64,000 bases of DNA from a virus. The stretch spans positions 38,211 to 102,210 of IMG/VR virus record IMGVR_UViG_3300036770_003758. The stretch is one strand, 5' to 3'. The stretch's first letter is position 1. Every line of letters starts with the position of its first letter. Under the pieces are notes generated by a model. That model saw only the letters and a program-made list of their open reading frames with translations. It ran no database searches and had not been told where the DNA came from. Shown here in pieces: positions 53,975 to 63,851 of this stretch. A program made the position numbers and the translations under genes.

Positions 53975-54312
53975 TGGAAAAGTTTGTAGATACTTTTATT
54001 AATCAGTTAGCGAAAGCAAATCCTGCAACGGAAACCGTCTACTCTTTGATCTTATTGATCTTGGTAGCGGTTTCCGTTACTTTCTATCAACTCTATAAAA
54101 CTGAACGCAAAGAGAACAATGAGTGGGCTGAGAAAAGTATGAAAGTAGCTGAGCTTATGTCTACAATTCACTTGCGCTTAGAAGATCAACGTAAAGATAA
54201 AGGTAAGATCGATGAGTTTAACTATAAGATAGATACCTTAATTAAAAACGTTGAAGAGCTTAGAGAACTTAGAGATTTGCTTATTGCGATAAGGGAATCT
54301 GTAAACAAATGA
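53974..54312 (+). CDS. Holin-like membrane protein (112 aa)
   Basis: One transmembrane helix (VYSLILLILVAVSVTFYQLY, residues 22-41) and a long charged coiled-coil tail (ELMSTIHLRLEDQRKDKGKI). Topology fits class III-type holins or a tail-chaperone-like membrane protein. It starts one base into the preceding stop. Confidence 0.55.
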   Translation: MEKFVDTFINQLAKANPATETVYSLILLILVAVSVTFYQLYKTERKENNEWAEKSMKVAELMSTIHLRLEDQRKDKGKIDEFNYKIDTLIKNVEELRELRDLLIAIRESVNK

Positions 54313-54695
54313 AAAATTACTTTAAAACCGAAAACAGGGCGTTAAAAGAGTTTTCTCATAAGCTTTGCGAACTTGAAAACTTTGTGAACGAACATGTAAC
54401 TGACAATGTTCAATACCCTGATACTTACATAAGTGTAAAAAAGGATGTTAAAGTAAGGAACATTAAGAATGCAGAAGACCTTACTGATCCTGATGAACAA
54501 GAACACAGTGAAGCTTTTAGTGCTTGCGACTTTGTTAATAACTTGGTAATGGCACTTAAGTTTGAACAACGTGAGGGTTTTCCCAGCTACAACGAATGTG
54601 TACAAGATGTGATTAAATACCTTAAAGGCAAACACGAGTTACATTCTTTTATACCTGTAAAGAAAGGATTCATTATCGTTCAACTTAAAAAATAA
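54309..54695 (+). CDS. Hypothetical protein (128 aa)
   Basis: MKNYFKTENRALKEFSHKLC then acidic middle (DLTDPDEQEHSEAFSACDF) and a beta C-terminus. Coupled to the holin-like gene by a 4-nt overlap. Unknown. Confidence 0.6.
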   Translation: MKNYFKTENRALKEFSHKLCELENFVNEHVTDNVQYPDTYISVKKDVKVRNIKNAEDLTDPDEQEHSEAFSACDFVNNLVMALKFEQREGFPSYNECVQDVIKYLKGKHELHSFIPVKKGFIIVQLKK

Positions 54696-54701
54696 ATAAC
54701 A

Positions 54702-55277
54702 ATGAGCAAAGACAAACCTATCAATGATGTGATGCGAGCTATTATGATCGCCAGTCTTAAATTTTTTAGGTCACAAGTACTTAAACGTATTGACGATCAG
54801 AACGAGAATCTTGAAAAAGGTGTAGAGGTTAGCTTTATGCCTGTTGAAGATATCATACTTGCACTTAACGACAATGATCCTAATAACAAGGAACAAGTTA
54901 CCGCGATTATTTTAGATTGGATTAACGGACCTGTAGCAGATCTTGTAGAAGATATCTTTAAAGATCTTATTGAAAAGAACGATGATGAAAACATTAAAGC
55001 TGTTTTTTCTCAAGTTTTAATGTTAGGTATTGAAATACTTAAAGCATACAGCGATAACGACGAAAAAAACAAAGAGCAGCTTAAGGCAATCTTTGACAAG
55101 TTTATTGAAGCACCAGAAACTCAAGCGTTGATTACAGATAATATTCTTAGGCCAGTGCTTATTAAAATTATAAAAGATGAAACTTGGGCAGAATACATTA
55201 TAAGCTTGATAAAAAATTCTTTAGCTAGCTTAAAGCGTATTAAAAGCTCTGACAATAACAGCGTTAAATTAATTTAA
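54702..55277 (+). CDS. Hypothetical helical protein (191 aa)
   Basis: Helical repeats with acidic loops (ALNDNDPNNKEQVTAIILDW, AYSDNDEKNKEQLKAIFDKF): the same DND..NKEQ.xAI pattern occurs twice about 60 residues apart, indicating an internal duplication. Function unknown. Confidence 0.6.
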   Translation: MSKDKPINDVMRAIMIASLKFFRSQVLKRIDDQNENLEKGVEVSFMPVEDIILALNDNDPNNKEQVTAIILDWINGPVADLVEDIFKDLIEKNDDENIKAVFSQVLMLGIEILKAYSDNDEKNKEQLKAIFDKFIEAPETQALITDNILRPVLIKIIKDETWAEYIISLIKNSLASLKRIKSSDNNSVKLI

Positions 55278-55279
55278 TA

Positions 55280-55780
55280 ATGGTACTTGCACCAACTTAT
55301 AGCCTTATTACAATTACAAGTAGTCCTGCTATTACCGCTTTTGTAGCAGATAGTACTAAGGAACTCAAGCTAGATATTTGGTATAACTGTAATAAGTTTG
55401 ATACAATTACAGTACAACCTAATCAAATTGTAAACGGTACGATACAAATTACACCTGCTATGTTGTCCATGGCAAGTGAATTTAAAAATGGTGTTTACCG
55501 CATACGCCTTAAGTATTTAGCAACTACTGTTATTGAAGATAATGGACTCGCGTATATTGACAAGGGTATAAATTGCAGCCTTATTGATTTATTTAGCAAG
55601 CATATAGAATGTCTTGAGGGTAAATCTTGTGATGAGAATTATGCTTTTTGGGCATATGCTTTTCACAAGATCCTTCAAGACATTGTAATATGTGACGATC
55701 TGGTTTATGAAAACGCGTGTGTTGTGTACAACAAATTACAAACAATTTTAAACGAAGAAGTAGACTGTGGATGTAACTAA
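55280..55780 (+). CDS. Hypothetical structural protein (166 aa)
   Basis: Beta-type N-terminal half (YSLITITSSPAITAFVADST), Cys-rich helical C-terminal half (IECLEGKSCDENYAFWAYAF) ending EEVDCGCN. Probably a virion component in the adhesin cluster. Confidence 0.55.
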   Translation: MVLAPTYSLITITSSPAITAFVADSTKELKLDIWYNCNKFDTITVQPNQIVNGTIQITPAMLSMASEFKNGVYRIRLKYLATTVIEDNGLAYIDKGINCSLIDLFSKHIECLEGKSCDENYAFWAYAFHKILQDIVICDDLVYENACVVYNKLQTILNEEVDCGCN

Positions 55781-56066
55781 CCAGTTATTGTGCAAGCTTA
55801 TTAAAGATGCTGCAAAGGTTTCTAAAAACTATGATTACATGATTTCATGTAATCCTGTAGAGTTTTGCTCAGACGTAAGTGATTATTTTGCATACACTTT
55901 AGCACCAGCTTGCAACGAAGATGTGCAGAGATATATCGAACGCAAGTATAAAAAGTTACCTCCTGTTACTATAACATCAGTTACACAAAAAAACTGTGAC
56001 ATTGATGTACAAGATGTTACTCCTTCTGTGATCTGTTTTCCAATAACTATACAAACATTACAATGA
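55767..56066 (+). CDS. Hypothetical protein (99 aa)
   Basis: MDVTNQLLCKLIKDAAKVSK then CNPVEFCSDVSDYFAYTLAP; Cys-rich. Overlaps the previous gene by 14 nt. Likely works with it. Confidence 0.5.
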   Translation: MDVTNQLLCKLIKDAAKVSKNYDYMISCNPVEFCSDVSDYFAYTLAPACNEDVQRYIERKYKKLPPVTITSVTQKNCDIDVQDVTPSVICFPITIQTLQ

Positions 56067-57499
56067 TAAAAGTTGTCAAGCGTATAAAGATTACTACTGG
56101 TCAAGCGCCGTTCACGTATCAGTGGACTACGAGTAACAACTGCTTGACATTTTCACAAGCATCTGGTGTAGTCAACGGTGACGTGTTAGAGACTACATTA
56201 AATTTTGCTGATGAAACTTGTAACCCTACTATAAATCTAATTATAACCTCAGCGTGCGGTAACAGTGAAACATTCAATGTACCTGTTACATTACCTTGCG
56301 GAAACTTTACCTTAAACAATATAACTGCAAGTAAACATAAGTTTACAGTAACAGGGTCGTCTTCAGGTTGTTCTTCTGTAAATTTTAAGTGGGACTTCGA
56401 TTCTGCAGTGTGGGATTTAGTATCTCTGGTAGATTCTGCATTTAGTTCCACATTAGATTTAAAATTAAAAAAAGACTATAGCTTAAATACACCTATAAAA
56501 GTTACGGCCACAGACTGTAACAACTGTGTAAAAGAAGCTACATATACTTTTACTTCGACCTTGGACAAAGCTCCTGATGAAACCATTGTGCTTTATCCTA
56601 TTGAAAATTCTACAGGATATGAGTCAGGTGAAATTAACTTTAAGTTAATACCTGGAGGTGTAGCTAGTAGTATAACACAATCGTTACCTCCTGACATTGT
56701 TTCAACTAAGATAAAAGACGGTACGTTTAAGTACAGCTTTCCTTTGTTTTCTTTTCCAGAAAATAAGTTTGTAGCAGAAGGTAGTTATACTTTTTTCAAT
56801 GCAGATAATATAAGGACAGCTCCAGGTAAACTTACGTTTATATTAAAGCCTAAAGAAGAAACAAGCCCTATTAGTTTTCAACCTAAAGTTGTAAAATTAA
56901 AATGTGAATCTACACTTAACTCTATTACACTTATAGACATCACTGACGATGTTGTCGTTAAACAAGGTTTTGTAGTAGATTGGTCTTCATTCTTGTTGTT
57001 ATCTCCACCAGAACCTAGCTCACCTAGTATTAAATTAATATCTATCGACGGTAGACAATATATTGAGTACACGGCACCTGAGCCTATAACACAAGATGTA
57101 TTTCAATTTAGAATTTGTACTGGAACCACAGCCACAGGTCAACGTGGATGTACCACTGGGGTAGTTACAATTATTCCTTGTATTCAAGAACCAGAAGCAA
57201 TTAACGATACGTTTACTGTAGCGTCTAACACGACTACAGAGTTAAACATTTTGCTTAATGATTTAGGCAATGGATCTCCACCTAATGAAAACTCTATAGT
57301 AGTATCTGAAATACAAGCTGGTTTAACTGTAGTTATAGCTAATGGTAAAGCACTTGTAACAGTTCAATCTGGTGTTACAGGTACTAGAACGTTTAAATAC
57401 AAGTTTAAAAACTGGGCAGGTTACGAATCTAATGTAGCTACAGTTACTTTAAATGTAGTGAGTGCTGGTGTGAATACTAACGTAATACTTTGTGATTAA
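56063..57499 (+). CDS. Ig-like adhesin / tail spike component
   Basis: 478 residues with repeated beta-sandwich features: TTGQAPFTYQWTTSNNCLTF (PKD/Ig-like start), NNITASKHKFTVTGSSSGCS, and a C-terminal EAINDTFTVASNTTTELNIL domain typical of cadherin/VCBS-like Ig modules (NDxxxV.. LLNDLG). Surface-exposed, probably receptor binding or stacking on the tail. Confidence 0.65.
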   Translation: MIKVVKRIKITTGQAPFTYQWTTSNNCLTFSQASGVVNGDVLETTLNFADETCNPTINLIITSACGNSETFNVPVTLPCGNFTLNNITASKHKFTVTGSSSGCSSVNFKWDFDSAVWDLVSLVDSAFSSTLDLKLKKDYSLNTPIKVTATDCNNCVKEATYTFTSTLDKAPDETIVLYPIENSTGYESGEINFKLIPGGVASSITQSLPPDIVSTKIKDGTFKYSFPLFSFPENKFVAEGSYTFFNADNIRTAPGKLTFILKPKEETSPISFQPKVVKLKCESTLNSITLIDITDDVVVKQGFVVDWSSFLLLSPPEPSSPSIKLISIDGRQYIEYTAPEPITQDVFQFRICTGTTATGQRGCTTGVVTIIPCIQEPEAINDTFTVASNTTTELNILLNDLGNGSPPNENSIVVSEIQAGLTVVIANGKALVTVQSGVTGTRTFKYKFKNWAGYESNVATVTLNVVSAGVNTNVILCD

Positions 57500-58497
57500 T
57501 GGCTACTACAATAATACTGTACGATCAACTTACGTCAGCAGATACGGGGGGTACTTGGAGTTATGTTGGTACAACAACTCCATTTCCACCTGCACCTAAT
57601 ACGTACAACGGAAGCATAGATTTTGCAGGTTATTCTCCTGGGTTATATGTTTACCGTTATACTAAAACCACGTCAGGTGTAACTGCTACTGCAGATGTAG
57701 CAATTACATGGCAAGGTAGTTCACCAGCAAGGATTAATGATACTTGTACTACGGCATTTGAAATACCAGGTACATTAGTTAAGCCATTTACTATTGTCGT
57801 ACAAGATGATAACCGTAGTATATGTCCTAATCTAAAAGCACCTAGTTTACCTTCACCTGCAGATTATCCTGCGCAATGGAACCAAGGTACTTACTCTGGT
57901 GACTTGTGGTATAAACTATACTTACCTGCAAAGTTTTATAACTACATGTTAGAAATAACTGTAGATAGTTCTACTTATAGTCTTACTACAGCAGCTCAGG
58001 GTGTAGCGTTACAAGTTTATAAAAATACACTTTCAGCAAATTGTGTAGACGATGAGCTTTTTGGATCTATAACAGCTTCAAAAACAAATAAAAGCTGTAC
58101 GCTTAAAGTTCCAATATGTGCTGATCTTGCTACACTAGTTAGGTTTAGAATTGCTTCAATAACACCTGGTAATTATAACATTACCACAAAAGTAATATGT
58201 GATATGGCAACTGTCATAAGTACAGAATATTTTGATTGCGACGTATCTTCAATACCAGTGTACAGAAAAGTACAAACTGTTCAAGATGTTAACGGCACTG
58301 GCATACTAACTTGGACGTTAGATAACGGTGATCTACCAGATAACATCATTGGATATTTTGAAGTATATGCGAACGGTAAGCGTTTAGATTACCCTGATGA
58401 ATTTACAGTACAAGAATTTGTAACTCCTGTTACATCTAGGATTACAATACTCAATCCTGTTGCGGGTACTTATTATACAATGATAAAATATTCATAA
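57499..58497 (+). CDS. Secreted-type beta protein of the tail module
   Basis: 332 residues. ADTGGTWSYVGTTTPFPPAP, SPGLYVYRYTKTTSG and NGTGILTWTLDNGDLPDNII suggest two or three beta-sandwich domains; paired Cys in DTCTTAF and NRSICPNLKAP. One-base overlap with the adhesin gene. Likely a receptor-binding accessory. Confidence 0.6.
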   Translation: MATTIILYDQLTSADTGGTWSYVGTTTPFPPAPNTYNGSIDFAGYSPGLYVYRYTKTTSGVTATADVAITWQGSSPARINDTCTTAFEIPGTLVKPFTIVVQDDNRSICPNLKAPSLPSPADYPAQWNQGTYSGDLWYKLYLPAKFYNYMLEITVDSSTYSLTTAAQGVALQVYKNTLSANCVDDELFGSITASKTNKSCTLKVPICADLATLVRFRIASITPGNYNITTKVICDMATVISTEYFDCDVSSIPVYRKVQTVQDVNGTGILTWTLDNGDLPDNIIGYFEVYANGKRLDYPDEFTVQEFVTPVTSRITILNPVAGTYYTMIKYS

Positions 58498-58498
58498 G

Positions 58499-61400
58499 AT
58501 GAAATTCATACATATATTGTTTTTATTAATTCCAGTTTCTGTTTTTGCACAGTGGGGGACACCTAATCCTAGAAATATCGTATTAGGTTCTCAGACAACT
58601 GGAGATGGTCTTGTGTATAGAGGTGGTGCAATAGGTAGTGTAAATTATGTACCTAGTTCAAAAGGGTATGCTTGGATGCATCTAGATACTGTAAATAACA
58701 GGTTGTATTCTTATATTAATAGTCAGTGGCAAGAAATGAGCGCTGCGTCTATATTAGGGTTTTACAGATCTAATGATACTTTGTACTTGCAGACTACAGA
58801 TTCGTTATTTTACGCAATGACTACATCTTCTGTAATTAGTAATTCTACATATTTTAATAGCAATGGTAATGATCTATCTGGTTCGCAGGTAGATTCTATT
58901 GTAGATATTGCAGATTTACATACCTTTTATGTAAGACTTCAAAGCACAGCAAGTTCAGACGCAGAAATAACATTTAACACACCAGGGTCTGATGATGTTA
59001 GTAAAACAATCACGTTTGTAGCAAAGAATGAAAGTTCTACATATAGTATTTCTTTAGCTAATTTATATTTTCAAGGTTCGTTACTCTCCCCTTATATTGT
59101 AAATACAGGGGAAACTATAATCATATCGGCTCAAAAAACACAAAGTGGTAACCAGTGGCACGCTGCTACAATTAGTCCTGGAACTAATTTAAGCTTTTCT
59201 GGTGTATCATCTCCTGTAACATTACAGAGCAATACTGGTACAGATGTAACACTTACTGCAGGATCTGGTATAAGTTTAAGTGCAAATAGTACAAACATTA
59301 CAATTACAAACACAGGTACTTTAAATTTAGATGGAGATAAAGGAGACGTTGTGATATCTTCTTCTGGTACTGTTTACACAATAGATACTTTTGCTGTAAC
59401 TACTATTAAAATTGCAGATTCTTCAGTAACAAGCGCAAAAATGGCTGCATCATCCGTTGACCTAAGCTCAAGCGTTGTTACAAATACGCTTCCCGTATCG
59501 AAAGGCGGCACCGGATCTACCCAATTTCCAAGAGGCAGGCTACTTGTCGGGGATAGCAATTCTACTTTTATAACCAACAACAATTTGTATTGGGACACCT
59601 TAAACAAACGATTGTTTGTTGGCACGGGCTGGAGTAAAGCAGGTAATACGGTCGGCTCTCGCATCACATCGTTTGCCGCAGATAGTTCTGAGCTGGACGG
59701 AGTTGGGCACTTGCTTGTTTATCCCAATATGAATACGGCTTTTTATGGTAATGCGGCAGGCTTTTTCGTATCTAAGAACTTAAATGTAACGGATATCCTT
59801 ACAAGAAATCCATCAGAAACAGCTTTAATATTAGGAAGGCCGGGACTTCAAAATGCCTCATGGGGCAACCTTGCAAGATTTGACTTATCTAAATACACGA
59901 CCGGACAGGAGCCAAAAACGCAGTTAGACATACGCCTATCTAACGATTACAACGAAGGCGATAGCACGCCCAAGATAATGACCCTTCGCGCTGATGCAAA
60001 GGTCGGCATAAACGATACAGTGCCTACCAATACGCTTACCGTAAATGGAGATGTCCGTATAAAAAATTTGAACACAAGCGGAGACCCTACTTATTTGATC
60101 GGTGCACAAAGCGACGGCGACTTGGATAGCGTAAAACTTGGTGGCGCAATTAGCTTTGTAAACGACACGCTTACCGTAAAAGCAAGCGGCATAGATTCAA
60201 ATATGCTGACATCGTCCTCCGTTACTTGGGTTAAATTAGCGCAAGCGGTAAAGGATAGCATCGGCGCGGGCGGCGGTGGCGGCGTTACAAGCATAACTGC
60301 CGGAACCGGGTTAACAGGCGGAACTATTACAACGAGCGGAACCATTGCGGCAGATACCGACTTCCTTGTTACCGTCAACGATACGGCCTCTATGCTGTCG
60401 CCTTATCTAAGGGACGCTGACACGACAGCCATGCTCGCACCATATCTACGGGAGGCTGATACCCTTACTTTATCCAATAGGATCAATCTAAAGGTCAATA
60501 TATCTGACACAACTGCTATGCTGTTGCCTTACCTAAGAAAAGTAGTTGACAGCTTGTCTTTTGTTACAACGTATGAAGGCGTTGCAGTGTCCGGCGAAAT
60601 GATTTGGAACAATCAATCTGGGACCGTACATCTTGGAATGACGGGCGACATTGAAATGCCTATTGGACAAGCAGAGGCGCACATGGTTAGAAATACGACC
60701 GGAAGTCAGATTGCAAAAGGCAAGGTTGTGTATATCTCTGGAGCATCAGGACAAAGGCCGCTAATTTCACTTGCCGATGCAGATAGCGAAAGCACAAGCT
60801 CAGGTACATTTGGAATTACCGCAGAGGCGATAGACAACAACGATACAGGCTTTGTTTTTGTGAGCGGATATATTCACGGAATTAATACCAGTGCAATATC
60901 CCCTGGAAGCGCACTTTGGCTCGATACTATTGCAGGAGGGTTTACTACTTCTAAGCCTGTTGCCCCAATACACGCCGTCCTTGTCGGGTATTCAATTACA
61001 CAAGCCAACAACGGCACCATTTTTGTCAAAGTACAAAATGGGTACGAACTCGGAGAGCTTCACGATGTAAATGTAAGCGGGGCTGTAAACGGAAATCTTC
61101 TACGGTACAATTCATCGTTAAGCATTTGGGAGGATGCACAAGCGGATAGCGCCTCTATTGCTACAAGCGCAATAAAAACGGTACACATTGCAGATTCAGC
61201 GGTAACTTCTGTTAAACTTGCAAGTGCAAGCGTTGGGCTTAACACTGCGACTACAAGCGGAACGTTGCCTGTATCAAAGGGCGGAACGGGGCTAACGACA
61301 TTTGGAGGCGCTGGAAGGGTGCCGTACAGTACGGGCACGACAGGGACGGGGTTGCAGTTTGACACGCTTTTTAGGGTTTTCCCGGCAAATAGCAATTTTT

Positions 61401-62995
61401 TCTTTGGACAAAATACAGGTGCCGCAATCACTACTGGACTTTTTAATAATTTTATAGGTGGCGACGCTGGAAGAGAAACCACAATCGGTAATTTTAACAA
61501 TTTTTTGGGGTCATCTGCTGGAGAAAAAAACACCACTGGATCAGCTAATCAATTTATTGGAAACGCAACGGGCGCTAACAATACAACAGGCAGCAGTAAT
61601 ATTTTTATCGGCAATTCTACCGGAAACGAAAACAGGACTGGTTCCTTTAATTATTTTATTGGCAATAGCGCCGGGCGAAATAATAGAAATGGGAACATGA
61701 ATATTTTTATCGGTCGTCAAGCTGGATATAATACAGTAGATACATTGAGCGGGTCAAATAATATAGGTATTGGCGCTTTAGCTGGAGACAATATAAAGTT
61801 TGGCGCCTCAAAAAATATTGCAATAGGCGATAGCATAGACTATCCTATTGCCGACGGAAATAAACAGCTCACGATTGGCAACCTGATATTTGGCGTAAAC
61901 ATGGATAGTACCGGTACTGCTATCCCTGTCAATGGCAAAATCGGCATACTCAATAACAACCCCTCAACGGCACTCGATGTAAGTGGCGCAATTACAGCTA
62001 CCGCTTTTCAGCCTTTGATTTTAAGGCGCAACCTTAGCACGAACACATCGCAGTTACAGCAATTATTTCAGCTAAAAAATGCCTCCGACGCTTATGTCAA
62101 TTACGGTGCGATCGCTTCTGAAATCGTAAGCAATACAGCAGGAAAACAAATTGGCAACATGCGATTTTCTGTAATTGATAGCTCAGATAACGGAACACTT
62201 GTCAATAGGCTTATCCTCGGAGGCAATGGCCTTTCGGCTATTGGGAAAGACCTTAATACAAGCGCAGCAAGGACACTGGACGTATTTGGCGAAATGCGTA
62301 TCAGGGATTTAATTACCGATACCCCAACCCGCATTGTCGGCGCGGACGCGGACGGCGACCTGGGGCAACTTATAATAGGCACCGGGCTTAGCCTTGTGGG
62401 CGATACGTTGACTTCGACTGGGGGCAGCGGTGTAGCCGACGGCGACAAAGGCGACATTGACGTAACAAGCAGCGGCACGGTGTGGACGATTGACACGGCG
62501 GCGGTAACGAAGCTGAAGCTGGCCAATAACAGCGTCGGGGCAAACCAGCTTGACACGACGGCGGTAACGGCGGGCAGCTACGTGAATCCACGTATCACGG
62601 TAGATCAGGACGGCAGGCTCACGGCGGCGGTAAGCGATACAATGGCCATGATTATAGCGTGTAGTGATGAAACCACCAATCTGACCACCGGAGCGGCAAA
62701 GGTAACGTTCCGGGCACCGTTCGCGTTCACGATACTTGGTGTTAGGGCAAATGTAAAAACAGCACCTACGGGCAATACTATTGTTGTGATTATTAAGGAA
62801 GGCGGCAATAGTATTTTCAGCACTAATCTTAGTATTGATGCTTCAGAAAAAACAAGCGTTACGGCGGCGGTGCCAGTTGTAATATCTGACACTTCTATTG
62901 CCGACGATGCGGAGATGACTATTGACATAGATCAAATAGGCAGCACGGCGGCGGGCGTCGGCTTAAAATTAACCATCCTATATCGGAAAAATTAA
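58499..62995 (+). CDS. Long tail fibre, mosaic composition
   Basis: 1,498 residues, with an apparent signal peptide (MKFIHILFLLIPVSVFAQ). Three copies of a module ending DGDKGD...SSGTV.TIDT...PVSKGGTG or its variants (about 59.33, 61.15 and 62.43 kb) are typical phage tail-fibre connectors. Residues around 980-1,080 are N..G..N.FIG...G repeats. The last ~120 residues form a beta domain (IKEGGNSIFSTNLSIDASEK). Base composition changes inside the gene at about 59.45 kb. Confidence 0.8.
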   Translation: MKFIHILFLLIPVSVFAQWGTPNPRNIVLGSQTTGDGLVYRGGAIGSVNYVPSSKGYAWMHLDTVNNRLYSYINSQWQEMSAASILGFYRSNDTLYLQTTDSLFYAMTTSSVISNSTYFNSNGNDLSGSQVDSIVDIADLHTFYVRLQSTASSDAEITFNTPGSDDVSKTITFVAKNESSTYSISLANLYFQGSLLSPYIVNTGETIIISAQKTQSGNQWHAATISPGTNLSFSGVSSPVTLQSNTGTDVTLTAGSGISLSANSTNITITNTGTLNLDGDKGDVVISSSGTVYTIDTFAVTTIKIADSSVTSAKMAASSVDLSSSVVTNTLPVSKGGTGSTQFPRGRLLVGDSNSTFITNNNLYWDTLNKRLFVGTGWSKAGNTVGSRITSFAADSSELDGVGHLLVYPNMNTAFYGNAAGFFVSKNLNVTDILTRNPSETALILGRPGLQNASWGNLARFDLSKYTTGQEPKTQLDIRLSNDYNEGDSTPKIMTLRADAKVGINDTVPTNTLTVNGDVRIKNLNTSGDPTYLIGAQSDGDLDSVKLGGAISFVNDTLTVKASGIDSNMLTSSSVTWVKLAQAVKDSIGAGGGGGVTSITAGTGLTGGTITTSGTIAADTDFLVTVNDTASMLSPYLRDADTTAMLAPYLREADTLTLSNRINLKVNISDTTAMLLPYLRKVVDSLSFVTTYEGVAVSGEMIWNNQSGTVHLGMTGDIEMPIGQAEAHMVRNTTGSQIAKGKVVYISGASGQRPLISLADADSESTSSGTFGITAEAIDNNDTGFVFVSGYIHGINTSAISPGSALWLDTIAGGFTTSKPVAPIHAVLVGYSITQANNGTIFVKVQNGYELGELHDVNVSGAVNGNLLRYNSSLSIWEDAQADSASIATSAIKTVHIADSAVTSVKLASASVGLNTATTSGTLPVSKGGTGLTTFGGAGRVPYSTGTTGTGLQFDTLFRVFPANSNFFFGQNTGAAITTGLFNNFIGGDAGRETTIGNFNNFLGSSAGEKNTTGSANQFIGNATGANNTTGSSNIFIGNSTGNENRTGSFNYFIGNSAGRNNRNGNMNIFIGRQAGYNTVDTLSGSNNIGIGALAGDNIKFGASKNIAIGDSIDYPIADGNKQLTIGNLIFGVNMDSTGTAIPVNGKIGILNNNPSTALDVSGAITATAFQPLILRRNLSTNTSQLQQLFQLKNASDAYVNYGAIASEIVSNTAGKQIGNMRFSVIDSSDNGTLVNRLILGGNGLSAIGKDLNTSAARTLDVFGEMRIRDLITDTPTRIVGADADGDLGQLIIGTGLSLVGDTLTSTGGSGVADGDKGDIDVTSSGTVWTIDTAAVTKLKLANNSVGANQLDTTAVTAGSYVNPRITVDQDGRLTAAVSDTMAMIIACSDETTNLTTGAAKVTFRAPFAFTILGVRANVKTAPTGNTIVVIIKEGGNSIFSTNLSIDASEKTSVTAAVPVVISDTSIADDAEMTIDIDQIGSTAAGVGLKLTILYRKN
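61434..61740 (+). repeat. Head-type NxxxGxxNxFIG repeats in the fibre
   Basis: Six consecutive ~16-residue units with the consensus N-x-T-G-x-x-N-x-F-I-G-x-x-x-G (for example NTTGSANQFIGNATGANNT). This is the left-handed beta-roll pattern of YadA-type trimeric adhesins, so this segment is probably a trimeric receptor-binding head. Confidence 0.75.
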
Positions 62996-63020
62996 TTCAT
63001 TAACGAAAAGCAACAGTATC

Positions 63021-63851
63021 ATGTATAGCGAAGAAAAAATCTACGATGTGTTAGGCACTATCCACAATCAATCCAAACCTAAGCCGTATTTCGCAATCTG
63101 CCAACCCCGGCGCGATGCAAGCGAAACCCCGGCGCAGGACTTTGCAGCGCAGTACGGCGGGGCTTTCCCGCTGGCACTTGAAAACTACTCGCATACGTTT
63201 CTTCAGGTAAGCGGGCAACCCGTGGACGTGGCACGAAATATGCTGCTTGAGGCGGCGGTGGAACGCGGGGCGAAGTACGCCTTTTTCATTGGCGAAGATA
63301 CGGTACTGCCTTTTTACGCGTTTCAGGAGTTGCACCGACTCGCAGAAGCCAACCCGGACGCGGTGATTAGCGGGGTGTATTACTTTAAGTGCGGAGGGCC
63401 TATGATAATGATACGCGATGAGGAAAACCGCCAATGCCTTGCGGATGCAACGCCGGGAAAGATGATTGAAAACCCACTGCTTTGCGGGCTGGATGTGATG
63501 CTCATACCAACGGCGATCCTGAAAAAGATGCAAGAAAATGAACCGGATACGCCATTTACCTGCGTTTTTCCGGGGAATGAAGAAATACGATTTGTGGGCG
63601 AAGATGACTTTTTCTTGACACGCCTATACCGCAATGGTTTTCGCGTGTTAATTACCACCGACGTGCAATGCCTGCACATGGACTTAGCTACGGGCAATTA
63701 CACGGCGCACCCGGACGTTGTGCTGGAGGACTACAACACCTGCATTCCTATCGGCAGGCCACTTACCTACCGCGATAAGCACTACATTGATAAGCGCTGG
63801 AATGATCGAATGCCGAAGCCGGAATATCTAATTGAAAATATTGAAGCATGA
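63021..63851 (+). CDS. Glycosyltransferase-like protein (GT-A)
   Basis: 276 residues, GC-rich. YAFFIGEDTVLPFYAFQELH is a GT-A nucleotide-sugar site (EDT as metal ligand), VISGVYYFKCGGPMIMIRD and RFVGEDDFFLTRLYRNGFRV (acceptor ED motif) follow. It begins just after the fibre gene and shares its composition, so it probably came with the fibre and may glycosylate the fibre or host receptor. Confidence 0.75.
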   Translation: MYSEEKIYDVLGTIHNQSKPKPYFAICQPRRDASETPAQDFAAQYGGAFPLALENYSHTFLQVSGQPVDVARNMLLEAAVERGAKYAFFIGEDTVLPFYAFQELHRLAEANPDAVISGVYYFKCGGPMIMIRDEENRQCLADATPGKMIENPLLCGLDVMLIPTAILKKMQENEPDTPFTCVFPGNEEIRFVGEDDFFLTRLYRNGFRVLITTDVQCLHMDLATGNYTAHPDVVLEDYNTCIPIGRPLTYRDKHYIDKRWNDRMPKPEYLIENIEA

